Positions 1 through 8,727 are shown, numbered from the stretch's first letter. The stretch is DNA of 64,000 nt from an uncultured Anaeromyxobacter sp. (GCA_903855945.1 CAIOAK010000129.1:49929-113928), one strand, 5' to 3'. The notes: generated by a model not told the origin, from the sequence alone. A program made the numbers and translations.

Positions 1-243
1 GTGCTGGGGATGCTCATCGCGGGGATGGTGGGCGGCCGGAAGGCGGGCAGCCTCGGGTCGGCGCTCGGCGCCGCGCTCCTGCCCGCGCTCGTGGTGGCGG
101 TGGTGATGTTCTTCATGGCCACCGCGCTCACCGGGATGCCGATCCTGGGCGTCGTGGCGGGATTCGGCGGCGGGGTCCTCGTGGTGGCGAACGTGGTGCC
201 GCTGCTCGCCGGGGCGGTCGTCGGGGGGATCCTGGCGCGATGA
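1..243 (+). CDS. Small hydrophobic membrane protein, possibly 5'-truncated by the window edge
   Basis: The reading frame opens at the first base with GTG and runs 80 residues, nearly all hydrophobic and rich in Gly, Ala and Val. At least two membrane-spanning stretches are visible, roughly residues 25-45 and 47-78. Because it starts exactly at the window edge, the true start may lie upstream. It ends in a TGA that overlaps the ATG of the next gene by 4 nt, so the two are probably translationally coupled. I do not recognise the family; no catalytic motif is visible. Confidence 0.5.
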   Translation: MLGMLIAGMVGGRKAGSLGSALGAALLPALVVAVVMFFMATALTGMPILGVVAGFGGGVLVVANVVPLLAGAVVGGILAR

Positions 244-1415
244 CCGGGCCGAAGCTGGGGACGCTGGCGGTTCACGCGGGCGAGGGGGAGACCCTGGCCG
301 TCCCGTCCACGACCACGCCCGTCTACCAGGCGACCACCTACCGCTTCGACACGGCCGCCGACGCGGCCGCGTACCTCGAGGCGCCGGAGGGCCGCTGGCT
401 CTACTCCCGGCTCGAGAACCCGACGGTGATCGCCGCCGAGCGGAAGATCGCCGCGCTGGAGGGGGCCGAGGGGGCCGCCTGCTTCGCCTCCGGGATGGCG
501 GCCATGACCGCGGCGCTCCAGGCCTCGCTCCGCGCCGGCGACGCGCTGCTCCTCTGCGACACGCTCTACGGTCAGACGACGCGCCTCGCGCGCGACGTGC
601 TGGAGCGCTTCGGCGTCGAGATCCGCCCCGTCCCGTTCGAAGGGCTTGCGGCGGCGGTGGCGGCAGCCCCGACGAACGCCCGCGCGCTCGTCTTCGAGAC
701 CCCCACCAACCCCACGCTCCGGGTGGCCGACATCCCCGCGGTCGCCGCCGCCTGCCGAGCGCGGTCCATCCGCAGCGTCCTCGACGCCACCTTCGCCTCC
801 CCGATCAACCTCCGCGCGCTGCCCATGGGCGTGGACCTGGTGGTCCACAGCACCACCAAGTTCCTGAACGGCCACTCCGATCACCTGGGCGGCGCGGTGG
901 CCGGCGCGCGCTCCCTCCTCGACGGAGTGCTGGCGATGCGTCGCACCACCGGCGGCAACATGGACGCGGCAGCCGCCTACGACCTGCTGCGCGGCATGAA
1001 GACGCTGGAGGTTCGCGTGCTGCGCCAGAACGACACCGCGCTGCGGGTGGCGCAGGCGCTCGAGGGGCACCCGCGGGTGGAGCAGGTGATGTACCCGTTC
1101 CTCGCCAGCCATGCCGACCACGCGCTCGCCCGGCGGTTGCTGCGCGGCGGCGGCGGGGTCCTCTCCTTCACGGTCCGTGGAGGCTACGAGGCGGTGGCCC
1201 GGGTGCACGACGCACTGGGCCTGGTGGCCCGCGCCAGCTCGCTCGGGGGCGTGGAGAGCCTGGCCTCCATCCCCGTCATCTCCTCCCACCGCAACGCCAC
1301 GGACGCCGAGCTCCGGGCCCAGGGCATCGGCCGGGGCACGCTGCGGGTGTCGGTCGGCCTCGAGGATCCGGAGGACCTGGTCGAGGACCTCCTGCAGGCC
1401 CTGGAGCGGGCGTGA
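240..1415 (+). CDS. Trans-sulfuration enzyme (Cys/Met metabolism PLP-dependent family)
   Basis: A 391-residue PLP enzyme of the cystathionine gamma-synthase / methionine gamma-lyase family, usual length for the family. The PLP lysine is K207 in the motif STTKFLNGHSD; the aspartate that contacts the pyridine nitrogen is D182 in LDATF; Y110 in the LYG motif is the expected ring-stacking tyrosine. The N-terminal YSRLENPT block at about residues 55-62 is also family-typical. It would act in the cytoplasm on homoserine esters, cystathionine or methionine. The specific reaction cannot be decided from sequence alone, so no symbol is given. It overlaps the genes on both sides by 4 nt. Confidence 0.9.
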   Translation: MTGPKLGTLAVHAGEGETLAVPSTTTPVYQATTYRFDTAADAAAYLEAPEGRWLYSRLENPTVIAAERKIAALEGAEGAACFASGMAAMTAALQASLRAGDALLLCDTLYGQTTRLARDVLERFGVEIRPVPFEGLAAAVAAAPTNARALVFETPTNPTLRVADIPAVAAACRARSIRSVLDATFASPINLRALPMGVDLVVHSTTKFLNGHSDHLGGAVAGARSLLDGVLAMRRTTGGNMDAAAAYDLLRGMKTLEVRVLRQNDTALRVAQALEGHPRVEQVMYPFLASHADHALARRLLRGGGGVLSFTVRGGYEAVARVHDALGLVARASSLGGVESLASIPVISSHRNATDAELRAQGIGRGTLRVSVGLEDPEDLVEDLLQALERA

Positions 1416-2242
1416 TCGGGCGCACCGGAGCCCTGCTCCTCGCGCCCCTGCTCCTCGCCGTCGCCGCCGGCTGCGTCCGGGCCCCACCCCCCGACCTGTC
1501 CCGCAACCCCGCCGACCTGCTCGCCCAGGTGAGGCGCGCGCAGGCGCGGGTCGCCTCCTGCAGCGGGTCGGCCCGCCTCTCCCTCTCCGGGCTCGAGGTG
1601 GGAGGCTCGCTCGACGCCTGGGTCGCCGCCGAGACGTCGGGCCGGCTGCGGGTGGACCTCTTCGACTTCTTCGGAAACCCGGCCGCGACGCTCGTGGCCA
1701 GCGGCGGGCGATTCGCCCTCCTCGACCTGCGGGAGGGGGTGCTCTACCGCGGGGAAGATCGCCCGGAGGTGCTCTCCCGCATCGTCTCGGTCCCGCTCGG
1801 CACGCGGGATCTGGCGCGCGTTCTCTGCGGGAGCGTCGCGATCCTCGAGGGCCAGCCGGTGACCGCCGAGCCCGGCGACGGCGCCGTCCTCCTGGAGATC
1901 GCCGGGCCGGCCGGGCGGCAGGTGCTGGCGGTGGAGGAGGAGGCCTCGATCCGGAGGGCGAGCTTCCTCCCCGGTCCGGGGGGCGGGAAGGGCTGGCAGG
2001 CCGAGTTCTCCGTCTTCCGCCACCCATCCGGCGTGCGCTTCCCGACCGAGGTGGGGCTCACCGGGGGGGGCGCGGGGCTCTCCCTCCGCTGGACGGACGA
2101 CCTCCAGGTGAACGTCGCCATCGACGGCGGACTTTTCCTGCTCGAGGCGCCCGGCGGCGTGCGGGTGATCGAGCTCGGCCCGGACACGTCCGTACCCGCG
2201 CTGGGCCTGCCGATCCGTCCCGCAACTCCCGCGCGGTCGTGA
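1412..2242 (+). CDS. Outer-membrane-type lipoprotein, LolB/DUF4292-like
   Basis: 276 residues. The first 20 form a lipoprotein signal ending in the lipobox AAGC, so Cys21 would be lipidated after cleavage. The body is predicted to be beta-rich, and the segment around residues 45-120 (a Ser-Ala-rich strand, then a LRVDLFDFFGNP block) resembles LolB and DUF4292 lipoproteins, which bind acyl chains inside an incomplete beta barrel. The start ATG/GTG region overlaps the preceding PLP-enzyme stop by 4 nt. Function is inferred from weak resemblance only; it could be any periplasm-facing outer-membrane lipoprotein. Confidence 0.6.
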   Translation: MIGRTGALLLAPLLLAVAAGCVRAPPPDLSRNPADLLAQVRRAQARVASCSGSARLSLSGLEVGGSLDAWVAAETSGRLRVDLFDFFGNPAATLVASGGRFALLDLREGVLYRGEDRPEVLSRIVSVPLGTRDLARVLCGSVAILEGQPVTAEPGDGAVLLEIAGPAGRQVLAVEEEASIRRASFLPGPGGGKGWQAEFSVFRHPSGVRFPTEVGLTGGGAGLSLRWTDDLQVNVAIDGGLFLLEAPGGVRVIELGPDTSVPALGLPIRPATPARS

Positions 2243-2282
2243 GCCGCGGCCGCACTCGATCGCGCGCCCCGGGCGGTTCGGC

Positions 2283-2310
2283 TTGAATCCCCCAGGAAAT
2301 CGGCTAGCTT
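2283..2310 (+). promoter_or_regulatory. Sigma70-type promoter of the exbB-exbD-MshEN unit
   Basis: TTGAAT (2283-2288) and TAGCTT (2305-2310) are separated by 16 nt in the only non-coding gap in this part of the strand, 35 nt before the GTG of the ExbB-like gene. Good agreement with TTGACA/TATAAT in such GC-rich DNA. Confidence 0.5.
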
Positions 2311-2344
2311 TGCCCCTCCCCGGGCCCCGGAAAGGCGCACCGCC

Positions 2345-3004
2345 GTGAACATGGAACTCCTCTCGATCCTGAAGACCGGCGGCGTCGCGATGTGGCTCAT
2401 CGCGTTCTTCTCGGTCCTCGCGGTGGCCGTCGCGGTCGAGCGGGTGCTGGCGCTGTGGCGGTTCACCGACAAGGCCCGCAGCCTCGCCGACGCCGTCACC
2501 CGGTCGCTGCTCCGGGGCGACGTGGAGGACGCGCGCGCCCAGGCCGAGCGCTCCACGTCCGCGGCCGCCGAGGTCTTCCTGGCGGCGCTCGTCCCCAACC
2601 CTCCCGGCAAGCGTCCCCCCACCGAGGCCCGGATCGAGGCGGCGGTGGAGCGGCAGCGGCAGGAGGCCAACCAGAAGATCCGGGCCCGGCTCTGGATCCT
2701 CGGGACCATCGGCGCCACCGCCCCCTTCATCGGCCTGTTCGGCACCGTGGTCGGCATCATGCGCGCCTTCCACCAGATGGGGGTGACCGGCCAGGGCGGC
2801 TTCAGCGTGGTGGCCGCGGGGATCTCCGAGGCCCTCATCACCACGGCGGGCGGCATCGCCGTGGCCATCGAGGCGGTCATCGTCTACAACATGCTGAACG
2901 TCCTCGCCGGCCGTCTGCAGCTCCAGCTGAAGCTCCTCACCGAGGAGTTCCTGGAGATCGTGAAGGAAGTCCGGTCCAGCCCGGTGGGGTCGCAGGAGTC
3001 CTGA
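2345..3004 (+). CDS. MotA/TolQ/ExbB proton channel family protein
   Basis: 219 residues with the standard three membrane segments of ExbB/TolQ: about 14-38, 117-142 and 158-186. The second segment has the conserved Gly/Pro/Thr-rich pattern around TAPFIGLFGTVVGI, the family hallmark. It forms the stator pentamer that, with an ExbD dimer, uses proton flow to energise an outer-membrane process. GTG start chosen because the frame begins there, 35 nt after a plausible promoter. The ExbD partner follows after 1 nt. No TonB, TolA or Pal is adjacent, so the energised partner is unknown. Confidence 0.9.
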   Translation: MNMELLSILKTGGVAMWLIAFFSVLAVAVAVERVLALWRFTDKARSLADAVTRSLLRGDVEDARAQAERSTSAAAEVFLAALVPNPPGKRPPTEARIEAAVERQRQEANQKIRARLWILGTIGATAPFIGLFGTVVGIMRAFHQMGVTGQGGFSVVAAGISEALITTAGGIAVAIEAVIVYNMLNVLAGRLQLQLKLLTEEFLEIVKEVRSSPVGSQES

Positions 3005-3005
3005 C

Positions 3006-3455
3006 ATGTCGATGAGCACACCGGACGACGACGGCGGGGAAGGCACCGGCGGAGGCATCTTCGCCGAGATCAACATCACGCCCCTCACCGACATCTTCCT
3101 CGTCCTCCTCATCATCTTCATGGTGACCACCACGGCCATCGCCGAGGCCGGCGGCCAGAACGGCGGCATCAAGGTCAGCCTTCCCAAGGGCGGTCAGGCC
3201 AACGCGGTGAAGGAGGTCCACGACCTCGCCATCGCCGTGCTCTCGGATGGGCGGGTGGTGGTGCAGGGCAAGGTGGTCGAGCCGGCCGAGCTGAAGAGGG
3301 TGCTCGAGAAGGCTCGGGCGGAGAACCCGGAGACGCTCGTGCTCGTGCAGGCCGACGAGGGCGTGACCCACGGCCGCGTGGTGGCCGTGATGGACATGGC
3401 CCGGCGCGAGGGGCTGCCCCGCCTCGCCATCGCGACGCGGGCCGACGGCCAGTAG
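3006..3455 (+). CDS. Biopolymer transport protein ExbD/TolR family
   Basis: 149 residues: a short cytoplasmic N-terminus, one membrane segment at about residues 25-47, and a periplasmic domain. The membrane segment starts with NITPLTD, and D29 is the conserved proton-carrying aspartate. The periplasmic part ends in the alpha/beta fold typical of TolR/ExbD. It lies 1 nt after the ExbB-like gene and 7 nt before the MshEN gene, so the three are one transcription unit. Whether it serves TonB-dependent uptake, Tol-Pal or a motility-like process cannot be told here. Confidence 0.9.
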   Translation: MSMSTPDDDGGEGTGGGIFAEINITPLTDIFLVLLIIFMVTTTAIAEAGGQNGGIKVSLPKGGQANAVKEVHDLAIAVLSDGRVVVQGKVVEPAELKRVLEKARAENPETLVLVQADEGVTHGRVVAVMDMARREGLPRLAIATRADGQ

Positions 3456-3462
3456 GCCGCGC

Positions 3463-4257
3463 GTGGCCGGTCCGATCCGAAAAAAGCTGGGGGAGCTCCT
3501 GGTCGAGGCCGGGGTGATCGACGCCACGCAGCTCCATTCGGCGCTCGGCCACCAGCGTCGATGGGGCGGGCGCATCGGCCAGGCCATCGTCGATCTCAAG
3601 ATGGCCACCGAGGAGCAGATCCTCGCCACGCTCGCGGCCAAGCTGGCGTACGCGCGCATCCCGCTGCGCTCCATCGAGGAAGGCCCGAGGCTCGCCCTGG
3701 CGCTCCACCTCGTTCCCCATGATTTCGCCGAGCGGAACCAGGTCCTGGCCTACGCGGCCGATCCGGTCTCGCTCTGGGTGGCCATGGCCGATCCCACCAA
3801 CGTGAGCGTGATCGACGAGCTCGCCTTCCGGACCGGGCGGAAGTTGCGGATCGGCATCGCCGGCGACCGGGAGATCGAGGAGGCCATCCGGCGCCACTAC
3901 CAGGCCGAACCCATGGGCATGGAGGCGATCGCGTTCGAGGAGCTCGATCCCGGTCCCGTGGAGATGGTCGGTCCGCTCGACGCGCTCCACGACCACGGGG
4001 TCGACGCCTACTTCGTCCGGACCGGGCCGCCCACGACTCCGCCCCCCGCCAGGGCGGTCCCGGTCGGGTCGCGGGTCGAGTCCGTCCTCGAAGGGCTCGA
4101 GCGCATCGGGGGGACCCCGGGTTGCCCACCCGAGGCGGCGCACCTGTCCCGCTTCGCCGCGGCGCTGGTCCGCGTCCTCGTGAAGAAGGGGCTGGTGGGC
4201 GAGGAGGAACTGGCCCAGGCCTACGCCGAGGCGAAGCGTCCAACGCCGAGGCGGTGA
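3463..4257 (+). CDS. MshEN-domain protein without an ATPase domain
   Basis: 264 residues. Residues 5-30 match the c-di-GMP-binding MshEN motif (LG..L/V..G.I....L...L..Q), seen here from KKLGELLVEAGVI to the Gln of GHQ. A second copy of the motif begins with RIGQAIVDL at about residue 38. In GspE/PilB/MshE this module sits in front of a secretion ATPase; here no Walker motifs follow, only about 110 residues of low-complexity linker and a short helical C-terminus. It probably acts as a stand-alone c-di-GMP sensor. Its position directly after ExbB/ExbD suggests it may regulate that motor. GTG start. Confidence 0.7.
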   Translation: MAGPIRKKLGELLVEAGVIDATQLHSALGHQRRWGGRIGQAIVDLKMATEEQILATLAAKLAYARIPLRSIEEGPRLALALHLVPHDFAERNQVLAYAADPVSLWVAMADPTNVSVIDELAFRTGRKLRIGIAGDREIEEAIRRHYQAEPMGMEAIAFEELDPGPVEMVGPLDALHDHGVDAYFVRTGPPTTPPPARAVPVGSRVESVLEGLERIGGTPGCPPEAAHLSRFAAALVRVLVKKGLVGEEELAQAYAEAKRPTPRR

Positions 4258-4277
4258 GCGGTGCCGGGGCGGTGAGC

Positions 4278-4430
4278 GTCGCGCGTCATCGTGTAGGTCC
4301 CGCGCATCTGGCCGACCTGCGTGGGCAGGACGCAGAAGCTCGTGTACTCGAACGACTCCCCGGGAGCGAGGTGCGGCTGCTTTCCGAGGGCGTCGACGAT
4401 GATCCAGTGCTCGTGCCACAATGGTCCCAT
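4278..4430 (-). pseudogene. ApaG C-terminal remnant
   Basis: Minus-strand translation from a possible ATG at 4430 gives an ApaG-like stretch: a HWIIVD strand, then LAPGESFEYTS, then MRGTYTM. These are the conserved ApaG blocks in the right order. The block that should lie between the first two, ending in a GEGVVG-like motif, is absent, and the normal C-terminus is replaced by unrelated residues ending at 4221, inside the MshEN gene. The N-terminal half would have to lie inside the sirtuin gene and is not there. I read it as a deleted remnant, not a working gene. Confidence 0.6.
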
Positions 4431-5271
4431 GCCCCTCGAGCCCCGGCTCCGCGAGATCCTCGGGGAGGTGCGCGACGCCGGAGGCCGCGTGGTGGCCCTC
4501 ACCGGCGCGGGCATCTCCGCCGAGAGCGGGATCCCCACCTTCCGCGGCCGCGACGGCTTCTGGGTCGTCGGTTCCCGCAACTACATGCCGCAGGAGATGG
4601 CGACCCACGCCATGTTCCTCATGGAGCCGGAGGAGGTGTGGCGCTGGTACCTCCATCGCTTCGGCGTGGTCCGTCATGCGGCGCCGAACGCCGGGCACGA
4701 GGCGCTCGTGCGGCTGGAGCGGGCCCTCGGCGAGCGCTTCACGCTGGTCACGCAGAACATCGACGGCCTGCACCGGCGCGCCGGGGCCTCCGACGAGCGC
4801 ACCCACTGCATCCACGGGGACGCGGCCTGGGTTCGCTGCGCCCACGACTGCGGCGTGGGGCTCCTGCCGCACCCCGCGCACCTCGCCGCCCGGGACGGGC
4901 GCGCGCCCCTCTCTCCGGCGGAGCGGGAGGAGCTCACCTGCCCCCGCTGCAGGGGCTGGCTGCGCCCCCACGTGCTCTGGTTCGACGAGTGCTACGACGA
5001 GGAGAACTACCGCTTCGACTCGACGCTGCGCGCCGCGCGCGAGGCCGACCTGCTGCTCGTGGTCGGGACGAGCGGGGCCACGAACCTCCCCGTGCGCGTG
5101 GGGCAGCTCTGCTTCACGGGCGGTGCGGCCCTGGTGGACGTGAACCCGGAGGAGAACCCGTTCTCCGAGCTGGCGGAGCGGAGCCGGCGCGGGTTCTTCG
5201 CCCGCGGCTCGGCCACGGCGCGGCTCCCGGAGATCGTCGAGGCGCTGGTGGGGGAGCGGGCGCTCAGCTGA
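4429..5271 (+). CDS. Sir2-family NAD-dependent protein deacylase
   Basis: 280 residues from ATG 4429. The frame is open further upstream to 4321, but that part is antisense to the ApaG remnant and not sirtuin-like, so the internal ATG is preferred. Motifs in order: GAGISAESGIPTFRG (residues 26-40, NAD binding), TQNIDGLH (108-115), the catalytic His129 in IHG, and a four-Cys zinc site formed by C137/C141 and C171/C174. It removes acyl groups from lysine using NAD. Its stop overlaps the stop of the convergent phosphoesterase gene. Confidence 0.93.
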   Translation: MPLEPRLREILGEVRDAGGRVVALTGAGISAESGIPTFRGRDGFWVVGSRNYMPQEMATHAMFLMEPEEVWRWYLHRFGVVRHAAPNAGHEALVRLERALGERFTLVTQNIDGLHRRAGASDERTHCIHGDAAWVRCAHDCGVGLLPHPAHLAARDGRAPLSPAEREELTCPRCRGWLRPHVLWFDECYDEENYRFDSTLRAAREADLLLVVGTSGATNLPVRVGQLCFTGGAALVDVNPEENPFSELAERSRRGFFARGSATARLPEIVEALVGERALS

Positions 5272-6463
5272 GGACGATCCGGGCGATCTCCGGAGGACTG
5301 CCGAGACGCAGGGGCGGGCCCCAGTAGCCGGTGCCCCGCGAGACGAAGATCTGGGAGCCGTTGACGCCCTCCACCCCGTACAGTCCGTGAAGGTAGGGGT
5401 AGACGAGCGCCGTGGCGAGGGTGAAGGGGAAGATCTGTCCGCCGTGGGTGTGGCCCGAGACCTGGAGCTCCACGCCGGCCCGGGCGCCCTCCTCCACGCC
5501 CCGCGGCTGGTGCGCGAGCAGCACGAGAGCCCGCTCGGGATCGCGCCCGGTGAGCGCCGCGGCCAGATCGGGGCCGTGCCCGGGGGCCATCCCCGCCGAG
5601 CGCCAGTCGTCGATGCCCGCGAGGTCGATGGAGGCGCCCCGGTCGCCGATCTCCACCCGCTCGTTGCGCAGCACCCGGATCCCCAGGCGGGAGAGGTGCG
5701 CCATCCACGCGGGCGCCCCCGAGTAGTACTCGTGGTTGCCGGTGACGAAGAAGACGCCGTGGCGAGCCTTCAGGCCGGCGAGCGGGGCCACCGCCTCCTC
5801 GAGCATCCGGACGCTTCCGTCCACCAGGTCGCCGGTGATGGCCACCAGGTCGGGGCGGAGCCGGTTCGTGGCCTCGACCACGCGCCGGACTTCCCGCTCG
5901 CCGATGGTTCGCCCCACGTGCAGGTCGCTGATCTGGGCGATGGTGAGTCCGGAGAGCTGCCGCGGGAGGCGCGCCAGCCGAACCGGGACCTCGTGGATCT
6001 CCGGCGCGCCCATGGCGCTCGAGACGGCGAAGGCGGTGGCGCTGCCGGCGGCCAGCACCGCGCCCCCCGCCACCGCGCGGGCGATGAGCTGCCGCCGCGC
6101 CGGATCGGTCGGGGTCTCGGGGGCGTTCCGGAGCCAGTCGGCGAGGGAGGTGATGCCGGAGACGGCCAGCCGGGTGAGGTCGACGACGACGAGGGACGAG
6201 AGGAGCAGGAAGGCCACCCCCATCCAGAGCATGGCGCCGAAGACGAAGTTGTTCTCCAGCGCACCGGAGCGGGCCCGCATCGCCACGAAGGCCATCGGGA
6301 CGGCCACCGCGGCGGCGACGATCCCCACCGTGAGCAGCCGGCGCCAGGGCTCGGCCACGGCGGTGTCCCGGACCAGCCGCGTCCAGATGTAGAAGTGCAT
6401 GCTCCCCACGACGGCGAGAGCGATGACGAAGAAGAGGACGAAGGAGAGCAGGGGGCGGGTCAT
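5264..6463 (-). CDS. Membrane-anchored calcineurin-like metallophosphoesterase (YkuE-like)
   Basis: 399 residues from ATG 6463; the open frame extends to 6700, but that part overlaps the divergent DUF423 gene. The N-terminal ~150 residues contain about four membrane segments, followed by a linker and a phosphoesterase domain. Metal and catalytic motifs are all present: DLHVG, GDLVDG, GNHEYY, a His before QPRG, and SGHTHGGQ. Such proteins are thought to hydrolyse phosphoesters of lipid or cell-envelope substrates at the membrane. It stands alone and converges with the sirtuin. Confidence 0.85.
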   Translation of the reverse strand: MTRPLLSFVLFFVIALAVVGSMHFYIWTRLVRDTAVAEPWRRLLTVGIVAAAVAVPMAFVAMRARSGALENNFVFGAMLWMGVAFLLLSSLVVVDLTRLAVSGITSLADWLRNAPETPTDPARRQLIARAVAGGAVLAAGSATAFAVSSAMGAPEIHEVPVRLARLPRQLSGLTIAQISDLHVGRTIGEREVRRVVEATNRLRPDLVAITGDLVDGSVRMLEEAVAPLAGLKARHGVFFVTGNHEYYSGAPAWMAHLSRLGIRVLRNERVEIGDRGASIDLAGIDDWRSAGMAPGHGPDLAAALTGRDPERALVLLAHQPRGVEEGARAGVELQVSGHTHGGQIFPFTLATALVYPYLHGLYGVEGVNGSQIFVSRGTGYWGPPLRLGSPPEIARIVLS

Positions 6464-6553
6464 GCGGGGGGAGAACCGGGCGGCCCGGTCCAGGATTCCG
6501 AGATAACCGGCCGGGCGGCGCCGCGCCGCTCGCCGCGCTAGATCCCCGCCACC

Positions 6554-6922
6554 ATGGAAAGAACCTTCTTCGTGCTGGGCGCCCTCTCGGCCTGCATCTC
6601 CGTCGGGACCGGGGCATTCGGCGCCCACGGCCTGCGGGCGCGCGTGACGCCGGAGATGGCGGCGGTCTTCGACACCGGCGCCCGCTACCAGATGTACCAC
6701 GCGCTCGCGCTCATCGCGGCGGCGTGGGCGGCCGCGCGCTGGCCCGGCCCGGCGATCACGTGGGCCGGCTGGCTCTTCGTGGCCGGCACGGTCCTCTTCT
6801 CGGGGAGCCTCTACGCGCTCGTGCTCACCGGCGTGAAGGGGCTCGGCGCGATCACGCCCGTGGGCGGGCTGCTCTTCCTGGCCGGCTGGATCGCGCTGGC
6901 CTGGGGCGCGCTGCGGTCGTAG
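6554..6922 (+). CDS. DUF423 family small membrane protein (YgdD-like)
   Basis: 122 residues with four predicted membrane segments. The first carries the family pattern GAFGAHGL near residues 22-29, and YQMYHALAL follows at about 50-58; both are DUF423 hallmarks. Function is unknown in all members. It is divergent from the phosphoesterase (91 nt gap) and convergent with the rhodanese. Confidence 0.85.
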   Translation: MERTFFVLGALSACISVGTGAFGAHGLRARVTPEMAAVFDTGARYQMYHALALIAAAWAAARWPGPAITWAGWLFVAGTVLFSGSLYALVLTGVKGLGAITPVGGLLFLAGWIALAWGALRS

Positions 6923-6934
6923 CGCGAACCCGCG

Positions 6935-7258
6935 CTAACCCCGCTCGACGGGCAGCCCGGCGTCCGTCCAGGCCACGAGCCCGCCTTCGAGGTTGTAGGC
7001 CTTCTCGCAGCCGCGCTGCGCCGCGGCCGCCGCTGCCGTCAGGCTGCGGATCCCGTGGGCGCACACGAAGATGGCCCGCGCCCGCCCCGGGCGCAGCCCG
7101 CCCAGCGGATCGCGGAGCAGCGAACCCAGCGGCACATGGCGAGCGCCCGGGATGTGGCCCGAGGCCCACTCCTCCGGCTCCCGCACATCCACGAGGTCGA
7201 TGTCGTCGTTGGCGAGGAGGTGGACGGCCTCCTCCGGACTGATGCGATGCACCTGCAT
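6935..7258 (-). CDS. Single-domain rhodanese
   Basis: 107 residues covering one rhodanese domain. The active-site loop is VCAHGIRS, with the Cys that would carry a persulfide. The upstream DVREPEEW and GHIPGARH motifs are intact. A soluble cytoplasmic sulfurtransferase or arsenate-reductase-like activity is possible. It is convergent with DUF423 and divergent from the POT operon, with a gap of 83 nt. The presence of selenoproteins elsewhere in this window makes a role in sulfur/selenium handling conceivable, but nothing here shows it. Confidence 0.88.
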   Translation of the reverse strand: MQVHRISPEEAVHLLANDDIDLVDVREPEEWASGHIPGARHVPLGSLLRDPLGGLRPGRARAIFVCAHGIRSLTAAAAAAQRGCEKAYNLEGGLVAWTDAGLPVERG

Positions 7259-7341
7259 GGCGGGATGCTTAACCGGCCCGGCTCCGCACCTCTCGCGAAA
7301 CTGCTCCCGGGAAGGTCTTCCGGGCTAGACTGTGCCCGCTC

Positions 7342-8727
7342 ATGAGCCAGCCATCCCAGGGGCGCTTCCCCTCGCAGATCCGGTACCTGGCCTGGAACGA
7401 GGGGTGCGAGCGCTTCTCGTTCTACGGGATGACCTCCATCCTCACCATCTACATGGTGAAGTTCCTGGGCGTCCGGGAACCCGACGCCGAGGCGAACTAC
7501 CACTTCTTCGTCTTCGCCGTGTACCTGACGCCGCTCGTCGGCGCCTGGATCGCCGACCGGTACCTGGGACGCTACCGGGTCATCCTCTGGCTCTCGCTGG
7601 GCTACGTCTTCGGCCACGCCGCCATCGCCATCTGGGACACGCCGACCGGGCTCGTGCTCGGCCTCGCGCTCATCGCCATCGGGGCGGGCGGGATCAAGCC
7701 CACCGCGGCCGCCTACGTGGGCGACCAGTTCGACGCCAGGAACCAGCACCTGCTCGAGAAGGTCTACGACCTCTACTACTGGATGATCAACCTGGGCTCC
7801 TTCACGTCCATGCTCGTCATCCCGGAGTTGCTCGCCCGCTTCGGCCCCTGGGTGGCCTTCTCGGTGCCGGGCGTCCTCATGCTCTTCGCGCTCGCCATCT
7901 TCTGGCGCGGGCGCCGGCTCTACGTGAACGTGCCGCCCACCGGCCCCAACCCGAACGGCTTCTTCCGGGTGGTGGGGCTGGCGCTCCAGAAGCTCGGGAC
8001 GAGCCGGCCCGGCGAGCACTGGCTCGACACCGCGCGCGCCCAGTTCCCGGCCGAGGCGGTGGAGGGGGCCAAGGCGGTCTTCCGGATCGTCGGGGTCTTC
8101 GCCCCCATCGCCGCCTTCTGGTCCCTCTTCTTCCAGTACGGTTCGTCCTGGGTGCTGCAGGCGGAACGGATGAACCGGGAGGTTCTCGGCTACACCGTGA
8201 AGGCCTCGCAGATGGGCTCCTTGAACGCCATCTTCGTGCTCACCACCATCCCGATCTTCTCGGGGCTCGTCTACCCGGCGCTGCAGCGGCGCGGCGTGCG
8301 CACGCTGGCGCTCCAGAAGATGCAGATCGGGATGTTCGTCACCGTGCTCTCCTTCCTCTGGGTGATGGGGGTGCAGGTGGCCCTCGACGCCGGACTCGCT
8401 CCCCATGTCCTCTGGCAGGTGCCGGCCTACCTCTTCCTCTCCATCGGCGAGGTGCTCGTCTCGGTGACGGCGCTCGAGTTCGCCTACACCCAGGCGCCGC
8501 CCGCGATGAAGAGCGTCATCATGAGCCTCTGGTACGTGACCATCGCGGCCGGGAGCCTCCTCACCGCCGCGGTGGCCAAGCTGAACCGCTTCAAGGGGAT
8601 CTGGTACTTCGCCTTCTTCGCCACCCTCATGCTCGGGGGCGCGCTGGCCTTCTCCTGGGTGGCGCGCCGGTACCGCCCCACGGTCGTCCCGCTGGCGCCC
8701 GGCCCCGCGCCGGAGGGGGCACCGTGA
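7342..8727 (+). CDS. POT/PTR family proton-coupled oligopeptide transporter, first copy
   Basis: 461 residues with about twelve membrane segments. The family motif E-x-x-E-R-F-x-F-Y is seen as NEGCERFSFYGM near residue 20, and a GAGGIKP motif appears at about 113-119. It would import di- or tripeptides with protons through the inner membrane. A TAGACT element at 7325-7330, 12 nt before the ATG, may be its -10 box and would leave a very short leader. The stop overlaps the GTG of the second copy by 4 nt. Confidence 0.9.
   Translation: MSQPSQGRFPSQIRYLAWNEGCERFSFYGMTSILTIYMVKFLGVREPDAEANYHFFVFAVYLTPLVGAWIADRYLGRYRVILWLSLGYVFGHAAIAIWDTPTGLVLGLALIAIGAGGIKPTAAAYVGDQFDARNQHLLEKVYDLYYWMINLGSFTSMLVIPELLARFGPWVAFSVPGVLMLFALAIFWRGRRLYVNVPPTGPNPNGFFRVVGLALQKLGTSRPGEHWLDTARAQFPAEAVEGAKAVFRIVGVFAPIAAFWSLFFQYGSSWVLQAERMNREVLGYTVKASQMGSLNAIFVLTTIPIFSGLVYPALQRRGVRTLALQKMQIGMFVTVLSFLWVMGVQVALDAGLAPHVLWQVPAYLFLSIGEVLVSVTALEFAYTQAPPAMKSVIMSLWYVTIAAGSLLTAAVAKLNRFKGIWYFAFFATLMLGGALAFSWVARRYRPTVVPLAPGPAPEGAP

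Noticed and set aside
1184..3187. Long minus-strand open frame (667 codons) opposite the lipoprotein and ExbB genes
   Set aside because: Arg/Gly/His-rich composition typical of the antisense of GC-rich genes; no known domain. The plus-strand genes explain the region.
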